The position numbers and the translations under genes are program-made. A model generated the notes under the pieces. The model saw only the letters and a program-made list of their open reading frames with translations. It ran no database searches and was not told the origin of the DNA. Shown here piece by piece: positions 26,306 to 34,589 of a stretch of DNA of 59,813 bases. Each line of letters begins with the position of its first letter. The first letter of the stretch is position 1. Source of the stretch: Flavipsychrobacter sp. (GTDB lineage Bacteria > Bacteroidota > Bacteroidia > Chitinophagales > Chitinophagaceae); contig JAFIGV010000001.1 of assembly GCA_017849575.1 (NCBI GenBank), positions 1-59,813 on the forward strand, in the 5' to 3' direction.

Positions 26306-27772
26306 TTATTTATTTAACAATTCAAAACTTTGGGTCAGCACCTGCATATCGTCGAAGGGATGCCGTACACCTTTTATTTCCTGATATTTTTCATGTCCTT
26401 TTCCGGCCACCAGAATAATGTCTTCAGGACCGGCCAGAGCACATGCAGTTTTAATAGCCTCTCGCCTGTCTGTAATACGGAGCATTTTGCGTCGTTGGGC
26501 CGTGTTCAGATGGGCCTCCATTTCATCGAGAATTGTCTCGGGGTCTTCACTCCGCGGATTGTCGGAGGTGAAGATCGCCTTGTCGCTGTGCTCGCAAACC
26601 ACTTCGGCCATTACAGGTCTTTTTGCGTGATCGCGGTCGCCGCCACATCCTACCACCGTGTAGAGTTGTTGCCCCTGCGTACGCAACTGATTGATGGTTG
26701 CCAGTACATTGATCAGGGCATCAGGCGTATGAGCGTAATCCACTATGCCCAGCACCCTTTCCCGGGCAGAAAAAACGGTTTCGAACCTTCCGGGTGCTCC
26801 ATGCAGATCTGTGAGTACAGACAGCACTTCCGTCTTATCCTCACCCAAAAGAACGGCTGCACCATACACAGCCAAAAGATTATAGGCGTTAAAGGTGCCG
26901 ATCATCCTGAACCAGGCCTCCTGATGATCGATCAGCATCAACAGGCCGGAAAGACCATTTTCAAGAACCTTACCCTTAAAGTTGGCAGGCGCTTTCAGAC
27001 TGTAGGTATTACGGTGGGCCGCAGTATTCTGCAACATCACCATACCCCGCTTATCATCCATATTGCTTAACGCAAATGCCGCCGTCGGCAAGTCATCAAA
27101 AAACTTTTTCTTTACCCGGATGTACTCCTCGAATGTCTTATGATAGTCAAGATGATCGTGTGTGATGTTGGTGAAGATTCCACCGGCAAATGCAAGGCCG
27201 GCTATGCGTTCCTGATGAATAGCATGAGAGCTGACCTCCATAAACACATGGGTACAGCCAGCGTCGTACATGCGTGCGAGCAAGGACTGTATGCTTACGG
27301 CATCGGGGGTGGTATGCGTGGCAGGTATGAGTTCATCATCAATCTGATTCTGAACGGTGGATATCAGCCCGCAGGAGTAACCCAGACGTCGGAACAGCTT
27401 AAAGAGTAAAGTAGCAACCGTAGTCTTTCCGTTGGTACCGGTGGCCCCCACTACCCTAAGCTTTGCAGAAGGATGGTCATAAAAAGCACTTGCCATTTTC
27501 CCCGCGGCCAGTGCACTGTTCTTCACTACCGCATAAGTGACGTTGGCAGAAAGCTGATGGGGCAGCCGCTCGCAGACCACTACGCTGCAACCGCTGCTTA
27601 CAGCACTGTCGATATAAGCATGGCCGTCCACCAGAGTACCTGCAATTGCAATGAAAGCCATCCCCGGAGCAGCCTTACGACTGTCTATGCAAAGACCTGC
27701 AACAGACGCATCGGCATGGCCCGATAACTCTATGGGATGCACATCTTTCAATATGTCTTGAAGCGACTTCAT
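26306..27772 (-). CDS. murE: UDP-MurNAc-tripeptide ligase, meso-diaminopimelate type
   Basis: MurE adds the third residue of the stem peptide. The 488-residue protein has the ATP loop TGTNGKTT (111-118), the carbamate-lysine region with SSHAI, and the C-terminal domain. SDNPRSEDP near residue 405 is the DNPR motif of enzymes that add meso-diaminopimelate; lysine-adding enzymes lack it. The cell wall is therefore predicted to be of the DAP type. The ATG shares one base with the ftsI stop (TAATG). Confidence 0.97.
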   Translation of the reverse strand: MKSLQDILKDVHPIELSGHADASVAGLCIDSRKAAPGMAFIAIAGTLVDGHAYIDSAVSSGCSVVVCERLPHQLSANVTYAVVKNSALAAGKMASAFYDHPSAKLRVVGATGTNGKTTVATLLFKLFRRLGYSCGLISTVQNQIDDELIPATHTTPDAVSIQSLLARMYDAGCTHVFMEVSSHAIHQERIAGLAFAGGIFTNITHDHLDYHKTFEEYIRVKKKFFDDLPTAAFALSNMDDKRGMVMLQNTAAHRNTYSLKAPANFKGKVLENGLSGLLMLIDHQEAWFRMIGTFNAYNLLAVYGAAVLLGEDKTEVLSVLTDLHGAPGRFETVFSARERVLGIVDYAHTPDALINVLATINQLRTQGQQLYTVVGCGGDRDHAKRPVMAEVVCEHSDKAIFTSDNPRSEDPETILDEMEAHLNTAQRRKMLRITDRREAIKTACALAGPEDIILVAGKGHEKYQEIKGVRHPFDDMQVLTQSFELLNK

Positions 27773-29874
27773 TAGCTTAACAACAGGATGATTTCCTGAC
27801 CTTTTGTTACTTTAATACCCGGTGCCAGCGACTGCCCGCGCACTATACCGCGGCCTTTCACCGTCACCTTCATTCCTTCGTTCTCCAGCAGATACACAGC
27901 ATCTTTCAGCGCCAGCCCGCGCACATTGGGCACAATGCCCCGATACACGATGCGCGGCTTGATAAAAGCATTCTTTTCCGAATCGAGCGATAGTTGGGAT
28001 ACGGCCCGAGGGGTGGCATCTATCGCCACAAATGCACTTTTATTCAGCGCCTTCAGCACCCGGCTATAGCTTTCTCCGGTTGCTGCCAATTTTGCCGCCA
28101 GCACGGGAGGTCGATTCTTCGAAATGCTATCGAGCGGATCGTCCCAATGCCCCATTTGGCTGGCAAAAATTTTATCAGAGATCATCCTGAATACGGGCGC
28201 TGCAAGCGTTCCCCCGTAATAAGATGTAGAGTGCGGACGTGTGCGAATCACTACGGCAATGGTATAACGGGGACGATCGGCGGGAAAATATCCCACGAAA
28301 GAGCCCTGATAAACACCATCGGTATAGCGAATGCCTTTGTCTGCTACCTGCGCGGTACCTGTCTTTCCGGCTATGTTGTAAAACGGAGACCGAATATGTT
28401 TTCCTGTTCCTGATATCACCACCTCTTCAGTACAGGACTTCAGTTGTTGTATAGCCTTGTCAGAAGCCATCTTTTCTACGAGTACGGTAGGCTCAAACAC
28501 CCGCTCGTCCTTTCCGTATTCGCGAATGGCGCTGATGAGGTAGGGCTTCATGATCTTGCCGTTGTTCGCCAGCCCATTGTACAGCATGCAGGTATGAAGT
28601 GGAGAGATCAGGATACCATACCCGGTTGCCATCCAGGGCAGGGTGGTTGCCCTCCAGTATTTTGTTCCGGGGGCTATCAGAGCAGGCCGCCTTTCGCCCG
28701 AAAGATCAATTCCTGTTTTAGAGGTAAGATGAAGGCGTTTGAGGTGTGCAATAAATTTTTCAGGCTGATTGCCATAGTATCGCTGCGCGAGCGAGGCCAT
28801 TCCCACATTAGAGGATTCTGCGAAGGCTTTCCGGATGGGTATCACCTCAAGTCCGTGGTGCGAATCATGCATAATGCGATTTGCAAATTGCTTCTCACCG
28901 TTCTCGCAGTTCACCATTTGCTCCACGTTCACATACCCGTCCGACAGCAATGCGGTAAGTGTGGCCAGTTTAAACGTGGAACCCGGCTCTGTCGCGAACA
29001 TGGCATAATTAAGATCTTCGAAATAGGTACCGTTTTTTTGAAGGCCCAGGTTAACCAGCGCCCGGATCTTTCCTGTGGGCACCTCCATTATCACCACTGT
29101 ACCGTACTGACAGTTGTATTGCTCTAACACGCTCATCAGTGCATGTTGGGCAACTTCCTGAATGCTTACGTCTATGGTGGTTACAATATCTCTACCATTC
29201 ACAGGTTCTATCTCCGATCCGTCAACCGGCATCCACACGCCACCCGTGACTTTTTGATCCAGACGGCTGCCATTGGCACCATGCAGCACCGTGTCGTAGG
29301 TGGCTTCCAGCCCTATGGTCTGAGCATTTTCCCTATAGAGGCCAATAGTCCTGTACGCCAGCATCCCATAGGGGTTTATACGCTTTACGCGCGAATCAAC
29401 GATTATTCCCCCCAGCCTTTTTCCCTTATTGAAGATGGGAAAACTTCTCACAGCCTGATACTGGTAGTATTGCAGATTGCGCTTCAGCGTGTAATATTTT
29501 TCGCGGCCCTTGTAAGCTTCTTTAAAATCCTTCAGATATTTACCACGGGGAGCATCTTTGAACAAAGACGCCATACAAGCTGCCAGTGTATCTACATAGC
29601 GGGCAAAAGTGTCTTTGTTGATTACAGAAAAATCTACGTGTACATCAAACTGAGGGATGGAAGAACAAAGCAACTTTCCGTCTTCGGTATAAATATTACC
29701 ACGCTCTGCGGGAAGGATCGTATTGTGGGTGCGCATTTCTCTGGCAAGCTCGCGCAACTGCGGTCCCTCTTTGATCTGTATCCATGCTGCTTTGAGAATG
29801 ATAGAGAGACCAAAGAGACAAACGCCGGTAAAAGCGATGTACACCCTAAATCGTATGTCCTTCTTTATGTTCAA
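27772..29874 (-). CDS. ftsI: Septal penicillin-binding protein FtsI with PASTA domain, TTG start
   Basis: This is the septal transpeptidase partner of FtsW. The 700-residue protein has one N-terminal membrane helix (about 12-30), a dimerisation domain, and the transpeptidase motifs STFK at 299-302, SSN at 354-356 and KTGT at 504-507. A single C-terminal PASTA domain sits at about 640-700. No in-frame ATG occurs before residue 48, so the start is the TTG at 29874. It overlaps the ftsL stop as TTGA. The PASTA domain may bind peptidoglycan or muropeptides; that is known for other PASTA proteins and is inferred here. Confidence 0.95.
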   Translation of the reverse strand: MNIKKDIRFRVYIAFTGVCLFGLSIILKAAWIQIKEGPQLRELAREMRTHNTILPAERGNIYTEDGKLLCSSIPQFDVHVDFSVINKDTFARYVDTLAACMASLFKDAPRGKYLKDFKEAYKGREKYYTLKRNLQYYQYQAVRSFPIFNKGKRLGGIIVDSRVKRINPYGMLAYRTIGLYRENAQTIGLEATYDTVLHGANGSRLDQKVTGGVWMPVDGSEIEPVNGRDIVTTIDVSIQEVAQHALMSVLEQYNCQYGTVVIMEVPTGKIRALVNLGLQKNGTYFEDLNYAMFATEPGSTFKLATLTALLSDGYVNVEQMVNCENGEKQFANRIMHDSHHGLEVIPIRKAFAESSNVGMASLAQRYYGNQPEKFIAHLKRLHLTSKTGIDLSGERRPALIAPGTKYWRATTLPWMATGYGILISPLHTCMLYNGLANNGKIMKPYLISAIREYGKDERVFEPTVLVEKMASDKAIQQLKSCTEEVVISGTGKHIRSPFYNIAGKTGTAQVADKGIRYTDGVYQGSFVGYFPADRPRYTIAVVIRTRPHSTSYYGGTLAAPVFRMISDKIFASQMGHWDDPLDSISKNRPPVLAAKLAATGESYSRVLKALNKSAFVAIDATPRAVSQLSLDSEKNAFIKPRIVYRGIVPNVRGLALKDAVYLLENEGMKVTVKGRGIVRGQSLAPGIKVTKGQEIILLLS

Positions 29875-30251
29875 TCGGAGGTATTTTTATCAGCTTCTTC
29901 AATACGGTATGCCGGCAGCATCATGGGCTTGAGGCCAATATTGGAAGCACTGCGAATAATTTCAGTTTCCATACCCGCCGTCATGAGCTGCGACTTGATA
30001 TCCATATACTTCCAGCGCAGTTCTTTGAGTTGTTCGTTCTTTTTGTTGAGCACCCGCTGTGTCTCGATGGTGCGCTGGTTGTTGGTGATATACAATACAC
30101 ACAGCAGCACAATAAATGCGAGAAAGGGAATATTGTCCACGATGCCACGGTAGGAAAGCTTTTCTACAAGTGCTTTCCAGTCGCCGCGCACGGCCTGGGG
30201 CTGCGGTGCGGCCTGCTGCTCTTGTTCAGATGTGTAGTTTTCTTCCTCCAT
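29871..30251 (-). CDS. ftsL: FtsL-like cell division protein
   Basis: The 126-residue bitopic protein has an acidic, Gln-rich cytoplasmic tail, one membrane helix (about 42-58) and a periplasmic coiled coil (about 60-100) with heptad-like spacing. That is the FtsL/DivIC architecture. Sequence similarity across this family is weak, so the name rests on topology and on its place between rsmH and ftsI. It should form a complex with FtsQ and a FtsB/DivIC partner encoded elsewhere. Its ATG overlaps the rsmH stop by one base, and its TGA overlaps the ftsI TTG. Confidence 0.85.
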   Translation of the reverse strand: MEEENYTSEQEQQAAPQPQAVRGDWKALVEKLSYRGIVDNIPFLAFIVLLCVLYITNNQRTIETQRVLNKKNEQLKELRWKYMDIKSQLMTAGMETEIIRSASNIGLKPMMLPAYRIEEADKNTSD

Positions 30252-31162
30252 TATATTTTTTCTCCTATTCTCAAGCGCGCACTTCTTGCACGCGGATTAT
30301 TTTTGATCTCTTCTTCTGTGGGTTCTATCGGCTTTCTGGTTATTTCTTTCATCAACCTCGGCTGCGTCTCTCTTCCAAATTCATCACTCAGCCGCTCCTT
30401 ATATCCTCCATTCTTCAAAAACTGCTTTACTATCCGGTCTTCCAATGAATGAAAGGTGATGACACTCAGTCGGCCACCCGGGTTCAACGACTGCGCCGCC
30501 TGTTGTAAGAAATCATTCAAGGCACCCAGCTCATCGTTTACTTCTATGCGCAGGGCCTGAAACACCTGAGCCAGATAGCGATGTTCGTGGCCGCGTATTA
30601 CCGGACGGATCAGCGCTTTGAAACTGTCGATGGTTGACAAAGAACTTTTGCCACGATGTGTGACGATGTGCCGGGCAAGCTGACGCGCGTTCCGTACCTC
30701 TCCATACTGCTCAAACAGTTTGTGCAACTGCAGCTCACTATATGACCCGAGCACCTGAGCAGCGGTCCTTTCGCTCCGGTTGTCCATCCTCATATCCAGC
30801 GGGCCATCGAAACGCGTAGAAAATCCGCGCTCTCCGGTATCGAACTGCCAGGAACTCACGCCGAGATCTGCAAGTATGCCATCAACACCCCCGTAGTTAT
30901 GAAGCCTTAAGAAACGCTTCAGAAATCTGAAGTTTTCCGGCACGGCTATCAGCCGATCGTCGGCGGGCTTGTTGCGCCAGGCATCTGCGTCATGATCGAA
31001 AGCGATAAGCCTTCCCTCAGGACCCAGCCGCACCAGTATCTCCCGCGAGTGACCGCCTCCGCCAAAGGTGGCATCAACATACACACCCCGCGGCTGTACA
31101 GCCAGCCCGTCCACAGCCTCCTTTAAAAGAACTGTTGTGTGGTAAAAAGTGGGGACGCTCAT
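30251..31162 (-). CDS. rsmH: 16S rRNA m4C1402 methyltransferase RsmH
   Basis: The enzyme makes N4-methylcytidine at position 1402 of 16S rRNA. The 303-residue protein begins HTTVLLKEAVDGL, followed by the SAM motif VDATFGGGGHS, DLGVSSWQFD, GPLDMRMD, and SVITFHSLEDRIVKQF near the C-terminus. I use the ATG at 31162, which follows the mraZ TAG by one base. The TTG-type extension to 31198 overlaps mraZ and was rejected. It is the second gene of the dcw operon. Confidence 0.97.
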   Translation of the reverse strand: MSVPTFYHTTVLLKEAVDGLAVQPRGVYVDATFGGGGHSREILVRLGPEGRLIAFDHDADAWRNKPADDRLIAVPENFRFLKRFLRLHNYGGVDGILADLGVSSWQFDTGERGFSTRFDGPLDMRMDNRSERTAAQVLGSYSELQLHKLFEQYGEVRNARQLARHIVTHRGKSSLSTIDSFKALIRPVIRGHEHRYLAQVFQALRIEVNDELGALNDFLQQAAQSLNPGGRLSVITFHSLEDRIVKQFLKNGGYKERLSDEFGRETQPRLMKEITRKPIEPTEEEIKNNPRARSARLRIGEKI

Positions 31163-31163
31163 G

Positions 31164-31634
31164 CTATAATCCTTCAAAAGGGTTAATGAAGTCGCCACCT
31201 GCCACTTCCGCAGCCAGATCGGAAAAGCCTGCCGACTGACTACGGATATAATCGTAGTATGTATCTTTATCCCACAGCTCTACTTTGTTTCCCTGAGCTG
31301 AAAAAACCATGTCTTTTTTGATACCGGCATACTCTTGCAGCGGCTTGGGCAATAGCACACGACCAGCACTATCGAGCTCCACCAGGGTAGCCCCATTCAG
31401 GAACAGCCTTTTAAAATCGCGCACTTTCGGATTGAAATCATTGAGCCGGCTGATCTTTTCTGAAAGAAGATTCCAACTCTCCATCGGGTACAGGCTAAGG
31501 CAGTTTTCAAAACCCCTGTTGATCACAAATTGCTCCCCGGCACCTTCGGGCAGTTGCTTGCGAAAACCCGAAGGCACTAAAAAGCGCCCTTTGGCATCCA
31601 TTGCAACTTCATATTCGCCGAGAAAATTTTTCAT
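31164..31634 (-). CDS. mraZ: Transcriptional regulator MraZ
   Basis: MraZ is the DNA-binding regulator that heads dcw operons. The 156-residue protein has two AbrB-like SpoVT domains, with the paired motifs DAKGRFLVPSGFR (about 13-25) and DSAGRVLLPKPLQEYA (about 88-103). Family members form rings that bind short direct repeats upstream of their own gene. Just such 10-base-phased repeats lie 30-57 bases upstream here, so autoregulation is likely. It is the first gene of the operon; the ATG is at 31634. Confidence 0.96.
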   Translation of the reverse strand: MKNFLGEYEVAMDAKGRFLVPSGFRKQLPEGAGEQFVINRGFENCLSLYPMESWNLLSEKISRLNDFNPKVRDFKRLFLNGATLVELDSAGRVLLPKPLQEYAGIKKDMVFSAQGNKVELWDKDTYYDYIRSQSAGFSDLAAEVAGGDFINPFEGL

Positions 31635-32035
31635 GAAACAGAGTAGGCCTCCAACCTCTTTCTACCACAAAATAACACAAACTCCCACAAATTGACACTA
31701 CAGATCAATAACATATTTTTCCACAAATGAATATTTTCTCAAACCATTGGGAATGAACAGTTAACATGCAGTCTTCACAGCGTTTGCATAACCGCATGTT
31801 GAAAACGGTGAATTAATGTGGAAAACCTTGGAAATGCCTGATTACATAGGCTTTTAGTCAAAACATCAAAATGAAATACCCAACGATTGAAGCCCCGGAA
31901 AAAACCCATGGTGGTAAAAAATGGAGGTCGTCCCGAAATGCCTGAAGGGTATCCGATAGGTTATCGATACCATCAATTCTTAACAAGGCTTTAGCTGGGT
32001 CTTTAATAGCTTTAGGACTTAATCCTTAATTTATC
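31635..32035. other. Divergent intergenic region between mraZ and bamD
   Basis: About 400 bases separate the two start regions. The mraZ side holds the repeat array. Two 9-mers TTTTCCACA occur in opposite orientations at 31717-31725 and 31817-31825; they are one mismatch from the E. coli DnaA box. The rest (31830-32000) shows no ORF and no clear hairpin. Its length is generous for promoters alone, so a small RNA is possible, but nothing proves it. Confidence 0.5.
31665..31691 (-). promoter_or_regulatory. Three phased repeats, probable MraZ boxes
   Basis: Read on the minus strand, TTTGTGG (31685-31691), TTTGTGT (31675-31681) and TTTGTGG (31665-31671) repeat with exact 10-base spacing. A further TTTGTGG lies at 31721-31727. 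MraZ boxes in other bacteria are short GTG-containing repeats on one face of the helix upstream of mraZ, which fits both spacing and position. Confidence 0.6.
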
Positions 32036-32043
32036 TATTTTTG
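32036..32043 (+). promoter_or_regulatory. -7 promoter box of bamD (TATTTTTG)
   Basis: A perfect TAnnTTTG match ends nine bases before the bamD ATG at 32053. It predicts a 5' leader of only a few bases. Confidence 0.6.
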
Positions 32044-32052
32044 CAGCCCTTT

Positions 32053-32868
32053 ATGCGTAGATACGTTTCTCTGTTCTGTGTATCTCTTATGTTTATCTCC
32101 CTGCTTTCCGCCTGTACGGGATACGAGCGGGTAATGAAAAGCGACAATATAGACTACAAACTTACCAAGGCAAATGAGTACTTCGACAAAGGTTGGTATC
32201 AAAAGGCCAATTCAGTGTATGAGAGCTTGCTGCCGGTAATGAAAGGAACGAAAAACTTCGAGTCGCTTTATTTCCGGTATGCTTATTCGGCTTATTACCT
32301 TAAGGACTACCTTTCTTCATCCTATCACTTCAAAAATTTTACCGACTATTTTCCCGGAAGTAAAGATGCAGAGGAGGCAGAATACATGCATGCTGTAAGT
32401 CTGTATAAACTATCGCCTAAAGCCTCGCTGGAGCAGACCAACACCATTAAGGCTATGGAAGCGATGCAGTCTTATATCAACACGCACCCGGAAAGCAAAC
32501 GGCTGGCAGATGCCAACAAACTTATGGATGAAATGAGGCATAAGCTTGAAACCAAAGACGCAAGCGCTGCAAGACTTTACTATAACATAAGTCAGTACAA
32601 AGCCGCAAGCGTTGCGTATAAAAGCATTTTGCAAAATTATCCTGAGTCGCCCAACAGCGACTACTATCAATTCATGGTTGTTAAGTCGTTATACAACTAT
32701 GCGAAGGCCAGCATTGCCGAAAAACAGGAGGAACGATATGCCAACACTGTCAGCGCCTTTGCCGACCTGAAAGAAGACTACCCCGACAGTAAATACCTTG
32801 CAGAAGGTCAGAAATTTAGTAAACAAGCAACCGATAACATAAATAATCTTCGCAATGAGCATCAATAA
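32053..32868 (+). CDS. bamD: Outer-membrane assembly lipoprotein BamD
   Basis: BamD is the essential lipoprotein of the BAM complex, which inserts beta-barrels in the outer membrane. The 271-residue protein starts at the ATG at 32053, with a lipoprotein signal peptide ending LLSAC (lipid-attached Cys21). Tetratricopeptide-like helical repeats follow (for example ANEYFDKGWYQKANSVYESL and AAYKSILQNYPESPNSD-type units). The TTG at 32041 lies within the promoter box and is not a start. The 3' end overlaps rpoZ by 14 bases. Confidence 0.92.
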   Translation: MRRYVSLFCVSLMFISLLSACTGYERVMKSDNIDYKLTKANEYFDKGWYQKANSVYESLLPVMKGTKNFESLYFRYAYSAYYLKDYLSSSYHFKNFTDYFPGSKDAEEAEYMHAVSLYKLSPKASLEQTNTIKAMEAMQSYINTHPESKRLADANKLMDEMRHKLETKDASAARLYYNISQYKAASVAYKSILQNYPESPNSDYYQFMVVKSLYNYAKASIAEKQEERYANTVSAFADLKEDYPDSKYLAEGQKFSKQATDNINNLRNEHQ

Positions 32869-33175
32869 AAAAGCACTTGCATCGGTAAATCCGCTGGTAG
32901 AAACACGCGATGTGATCGCCATTAAGGAAAAGACCGGAAACCTCTATGAATCGATAGTGGTAATGGCCCGTCGCGCCAACCAGATAGCCGTAACGATGAA
33001 GGAAGACCTGCATAAAAAGCTCGATGAATTCAGCAGCCATACGGATACACTCGAAGAAATTCACGAAAACAAAGAGCAGATCGAAATATCGCGCATGTAC
33101 GAGCGCATGGCCAATCCGGCGCTGCAATCTACCAACGAGTTTTTCGACGATAAAATTTACTATCGTAAAAAATAG
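32855..33175 (+). CDS. rpoZ: RNA polymerase omega (Rpb6-like) subunit
   Basis: The 106-residue protein matches the Bacteroidota form of the omega/Rpb6 subunit. Core signatures are NLYESIVVMARRANQIA (about 30-46) and the following helix, which helps assemble the beta' subunit. The C-terminal extension (ERMANPALQSTNEFF) is typical of this phylum. Its ATG at 32855 lies inside bamD with a 14-base overlap, so translation is probably coupled. An intrinsic terminator follows. Confidence 0.92.
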   Translation: MSINKKALASVNPLVETRDVIAIKEKTGNLYESIVVMARRANQIAVTMKEDLHKKLDEFSSHTDTLEEIHENKEQIEISRMYERMANPALQSTNEFFDDKIYYRKK

Positions 33176-33193
33176 TCGCTCTCATTAGAATTT

Positions 33194-33230
33194 GCCTGGC
33201 AGTCTTTTAAGACCTGCCGGGCTTTTTCTT
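33194..33230 (+). terminator. Intrinsic terminator of bamD-rpoZ
   Basis: GCCTGGCAG pairs with CTGCCGGGC (one wobble) and the stem continues past a small bulge over a TTTTAA loop. It is followed by TTTTTCTTTT. It lies 18 bases after the rpoZ stop. Confidence 0.75.
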
Positions 33231-33234
33231 TTGC

Positions 33235-33242
33235 TACCTTTG
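33235..33242 (+). promoter_or_regulatory. -7 promoter box of the HAD phosphatase gene (TACCTTTG)
   Basis: A perfect TAnnTTTG match lies eight bases before the ATG at 33251. It directly follows the T-run of the preceding terminator, so the two transcription units are packed end to end. Confidence 0.6.
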
Positions 33243-33250
33243 CTTCCGGA

Positions 33251-33949
33251 ATGGCAGCCAGATATAAACATCTCTTTTTCGACCTTGACCATACACTATG
33301 GGACTTCGATAAAAATTCGGAAAATACCCTCCGTCTGCTTTATGATGAATATCAGCTTACAGAAAAAGGCATACCGGATTTTGAAGACTTTAAGCAGACC
33401 TACTGTCAGCACAACGACCGGATGTGGGAGCGTTTCAGAAAAGGCTTCATCAAACGGGAAGAACTTCGCTGGAAAAGAATCTGGCTTACCTTGCTCGACT
33501 ATAAAATCGGTGATACGGCCCTCGCCTATGAAATGAGCGCTGCCTACCTTGAGCTGCTCCCTACGCAGACACTCCTTACGCCATTTGCCAAAGAACTCCT
33601 GGAGCACTGCAAAGACCGCTATCAGTTGCATCTGATCACCAACGGCTTTGAAACCACCCAATGGCAGAAACTTCAGTACTCGGGCATAGCATCCTACTTC
33701 GGGCAGGTCATCACCTCCGAAAAATGCGACCGGCCTAAACCTCATAAAGAAATTTTTGATTTTGCCCTGCTCGCTACCGGCGCCGCCGCTAACGACAGCA
33801 TCATGATTGGCGATGCGCTCGATATAGATATTCTTGGTGCGCACAATGCCGGCTGGGACCAGGTTTATTATAATCCTTCGGCGAAAAAGCATGACCGTAC
33901 CCCAACCTTCGAAATAGCATGCCTTAGCGAAATGCTGGAAGTTTTCTGA
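33251..33949 (+). CDS. YjjG-family HAD noncanonical nucleotidase
   Basis: The 232-residue protein is a haloacid-dehalogenase phosphatase of the YjjG type. Members dephosphorylate pyrimidine nucleotides, including damaged ones. Motif I is FFDLDHTLWDF (nucleophile and acid aspartates near 11-13), motif II LITNGF, motif III lysine in CDRPKPHKEIF, and motif IV MIGDALDIDILGA. The helical cap lies between motifs I and II (about 20-105). It begins at the ATG at 33251. Substrate assignment rests on the family only. Confidence 0.9.
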   Translation: MAARYKHLFFDLDHTLWDFDKNSENTLRLLYDEYQLTEKGIPDFEDFKQTYCQHNDRMWERFRKGFIKREELRWKRIWLTLLDYKIGDTALAYEMSAAYLELLPTQTLLTPFAKELLEHCKDRYQLHLITNGFETTQWQKLQYSGIASYFGQVITSEKCDRPKPHKEIFDFALLATGAAANDSIMIGDALDIDILGAHNAGWDQVYYNPSAKKHDRTPTFEIACLSEMLEVF

Positions 33950-33993
33950 GAGCATGATTCCATTTTCTTCGCGACCTGTGTTCGCTTAGCCTC

Positions 33994-34001
33994 TATCTTT
34001 G
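33994..34001 (+). promoter_or_regulatory. -7 promoter box of ppa (TATCTTTG)
   Basis: A perfect TAnnTTTG match ends 15 bases before the ppa ATG at 34017. The in-frame TTG at 33999 is part of the box, which argues against it as a start codon. Confidence 0.6.
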
Positions 34002-34016
34002 CGCGAAAAATCAGAG

Positions 34017-34577
34017 ATGAGCTTTAATCCTTGGCACTCGGTTAGTTTTGGTGATGATGTTCCCAACAAAGTAAATGCTATTATAGAAATCCCTAAAAAT
34101 TCGAGAGCGAAGTACGAACTGGATAAGGAAACCGGCCTGCTGAAACTTGATCGGGTACTCTACTCTTCGGTGTATTACCCGGCCAACTATGGTTTTATTC
34201 CACGTACCTATTGCGACGATAAAGATCCGCTCGACATATTGGTACTGTCGCAAATAGAAATGCAGCCATTATGCCTTGTTGAAGCCAAGATCATCGGAGT
34301 GATGCGTATGCTGGATCAGGGAGAAGCCGACGATAAACTGATAGCCGTGTGTGCCCATGATACCAGTGTGGCACATATCAACGATATAGCCGAACTGCCT
34401 ACGTACTTCATACAGGAGTTGCAGCACTTCTTTGAGGAGTATAAAAAACTGGAGAACAAAGTGGTAAAAATTGAAGACTTTCAGGGTGAGCGGCTGGCGA
34501 AAAAAATATTGCAGCACGCTATCAAAGACTACGAAGTGATGATGAGCAAAGAAACGCTTGCGCCGGCTACCCTCTAA
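34017..34577 (+). CDS. ppa: Family I inorganic pyrophosphatase
   Basis: This soluble enzyme splits pyrophosphate to phosphate and pulls biosynthetic reactions forward. The 186-residue protein has the family I motifs [22 protein letters not shown] and the metal-binding signature [10 protein letters not shown] (about 60-70), plus a later Asp-rich loop in [11 protein letters not shown]. It starts at the ATG at 34017. Four genes follow closely, starting with a membrane exporter 12 bases on. The genome also encodes a membrane pyrophosphatase at 57324. Confidence 0.95.
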   Translation: MSFNPWHSVSFGDDVPNKVNAIIEIPKNSRAKYELDKETGLLKLDRVLYSSVYYPANYGFIPRTYCDDKDPLDILVLSQIEMQPLCLVEAKIIGVMRMLDQGEADDKLIAVCAHDTSVAHINDIAELPTYFIQELQHFFEEYKKLENKVVKIEDFQGERLAKKILQHAIKDYEVMMSKETLAPATL

Positions 34578-34589
34578 CTTCCCGAGCTT

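Noticed and set aside
31717-31825. Two TTTTCCACA 9-mers resembling DnaA boxes, in opposite orientations
   Set aside because: Only two copies, each with one mismatch to the E. coli box. No AT-rich unwinding region or dnaA, dnaN or gidA neighbours are present, so an origin is not supported. One may be part of the MraZ repeat set.
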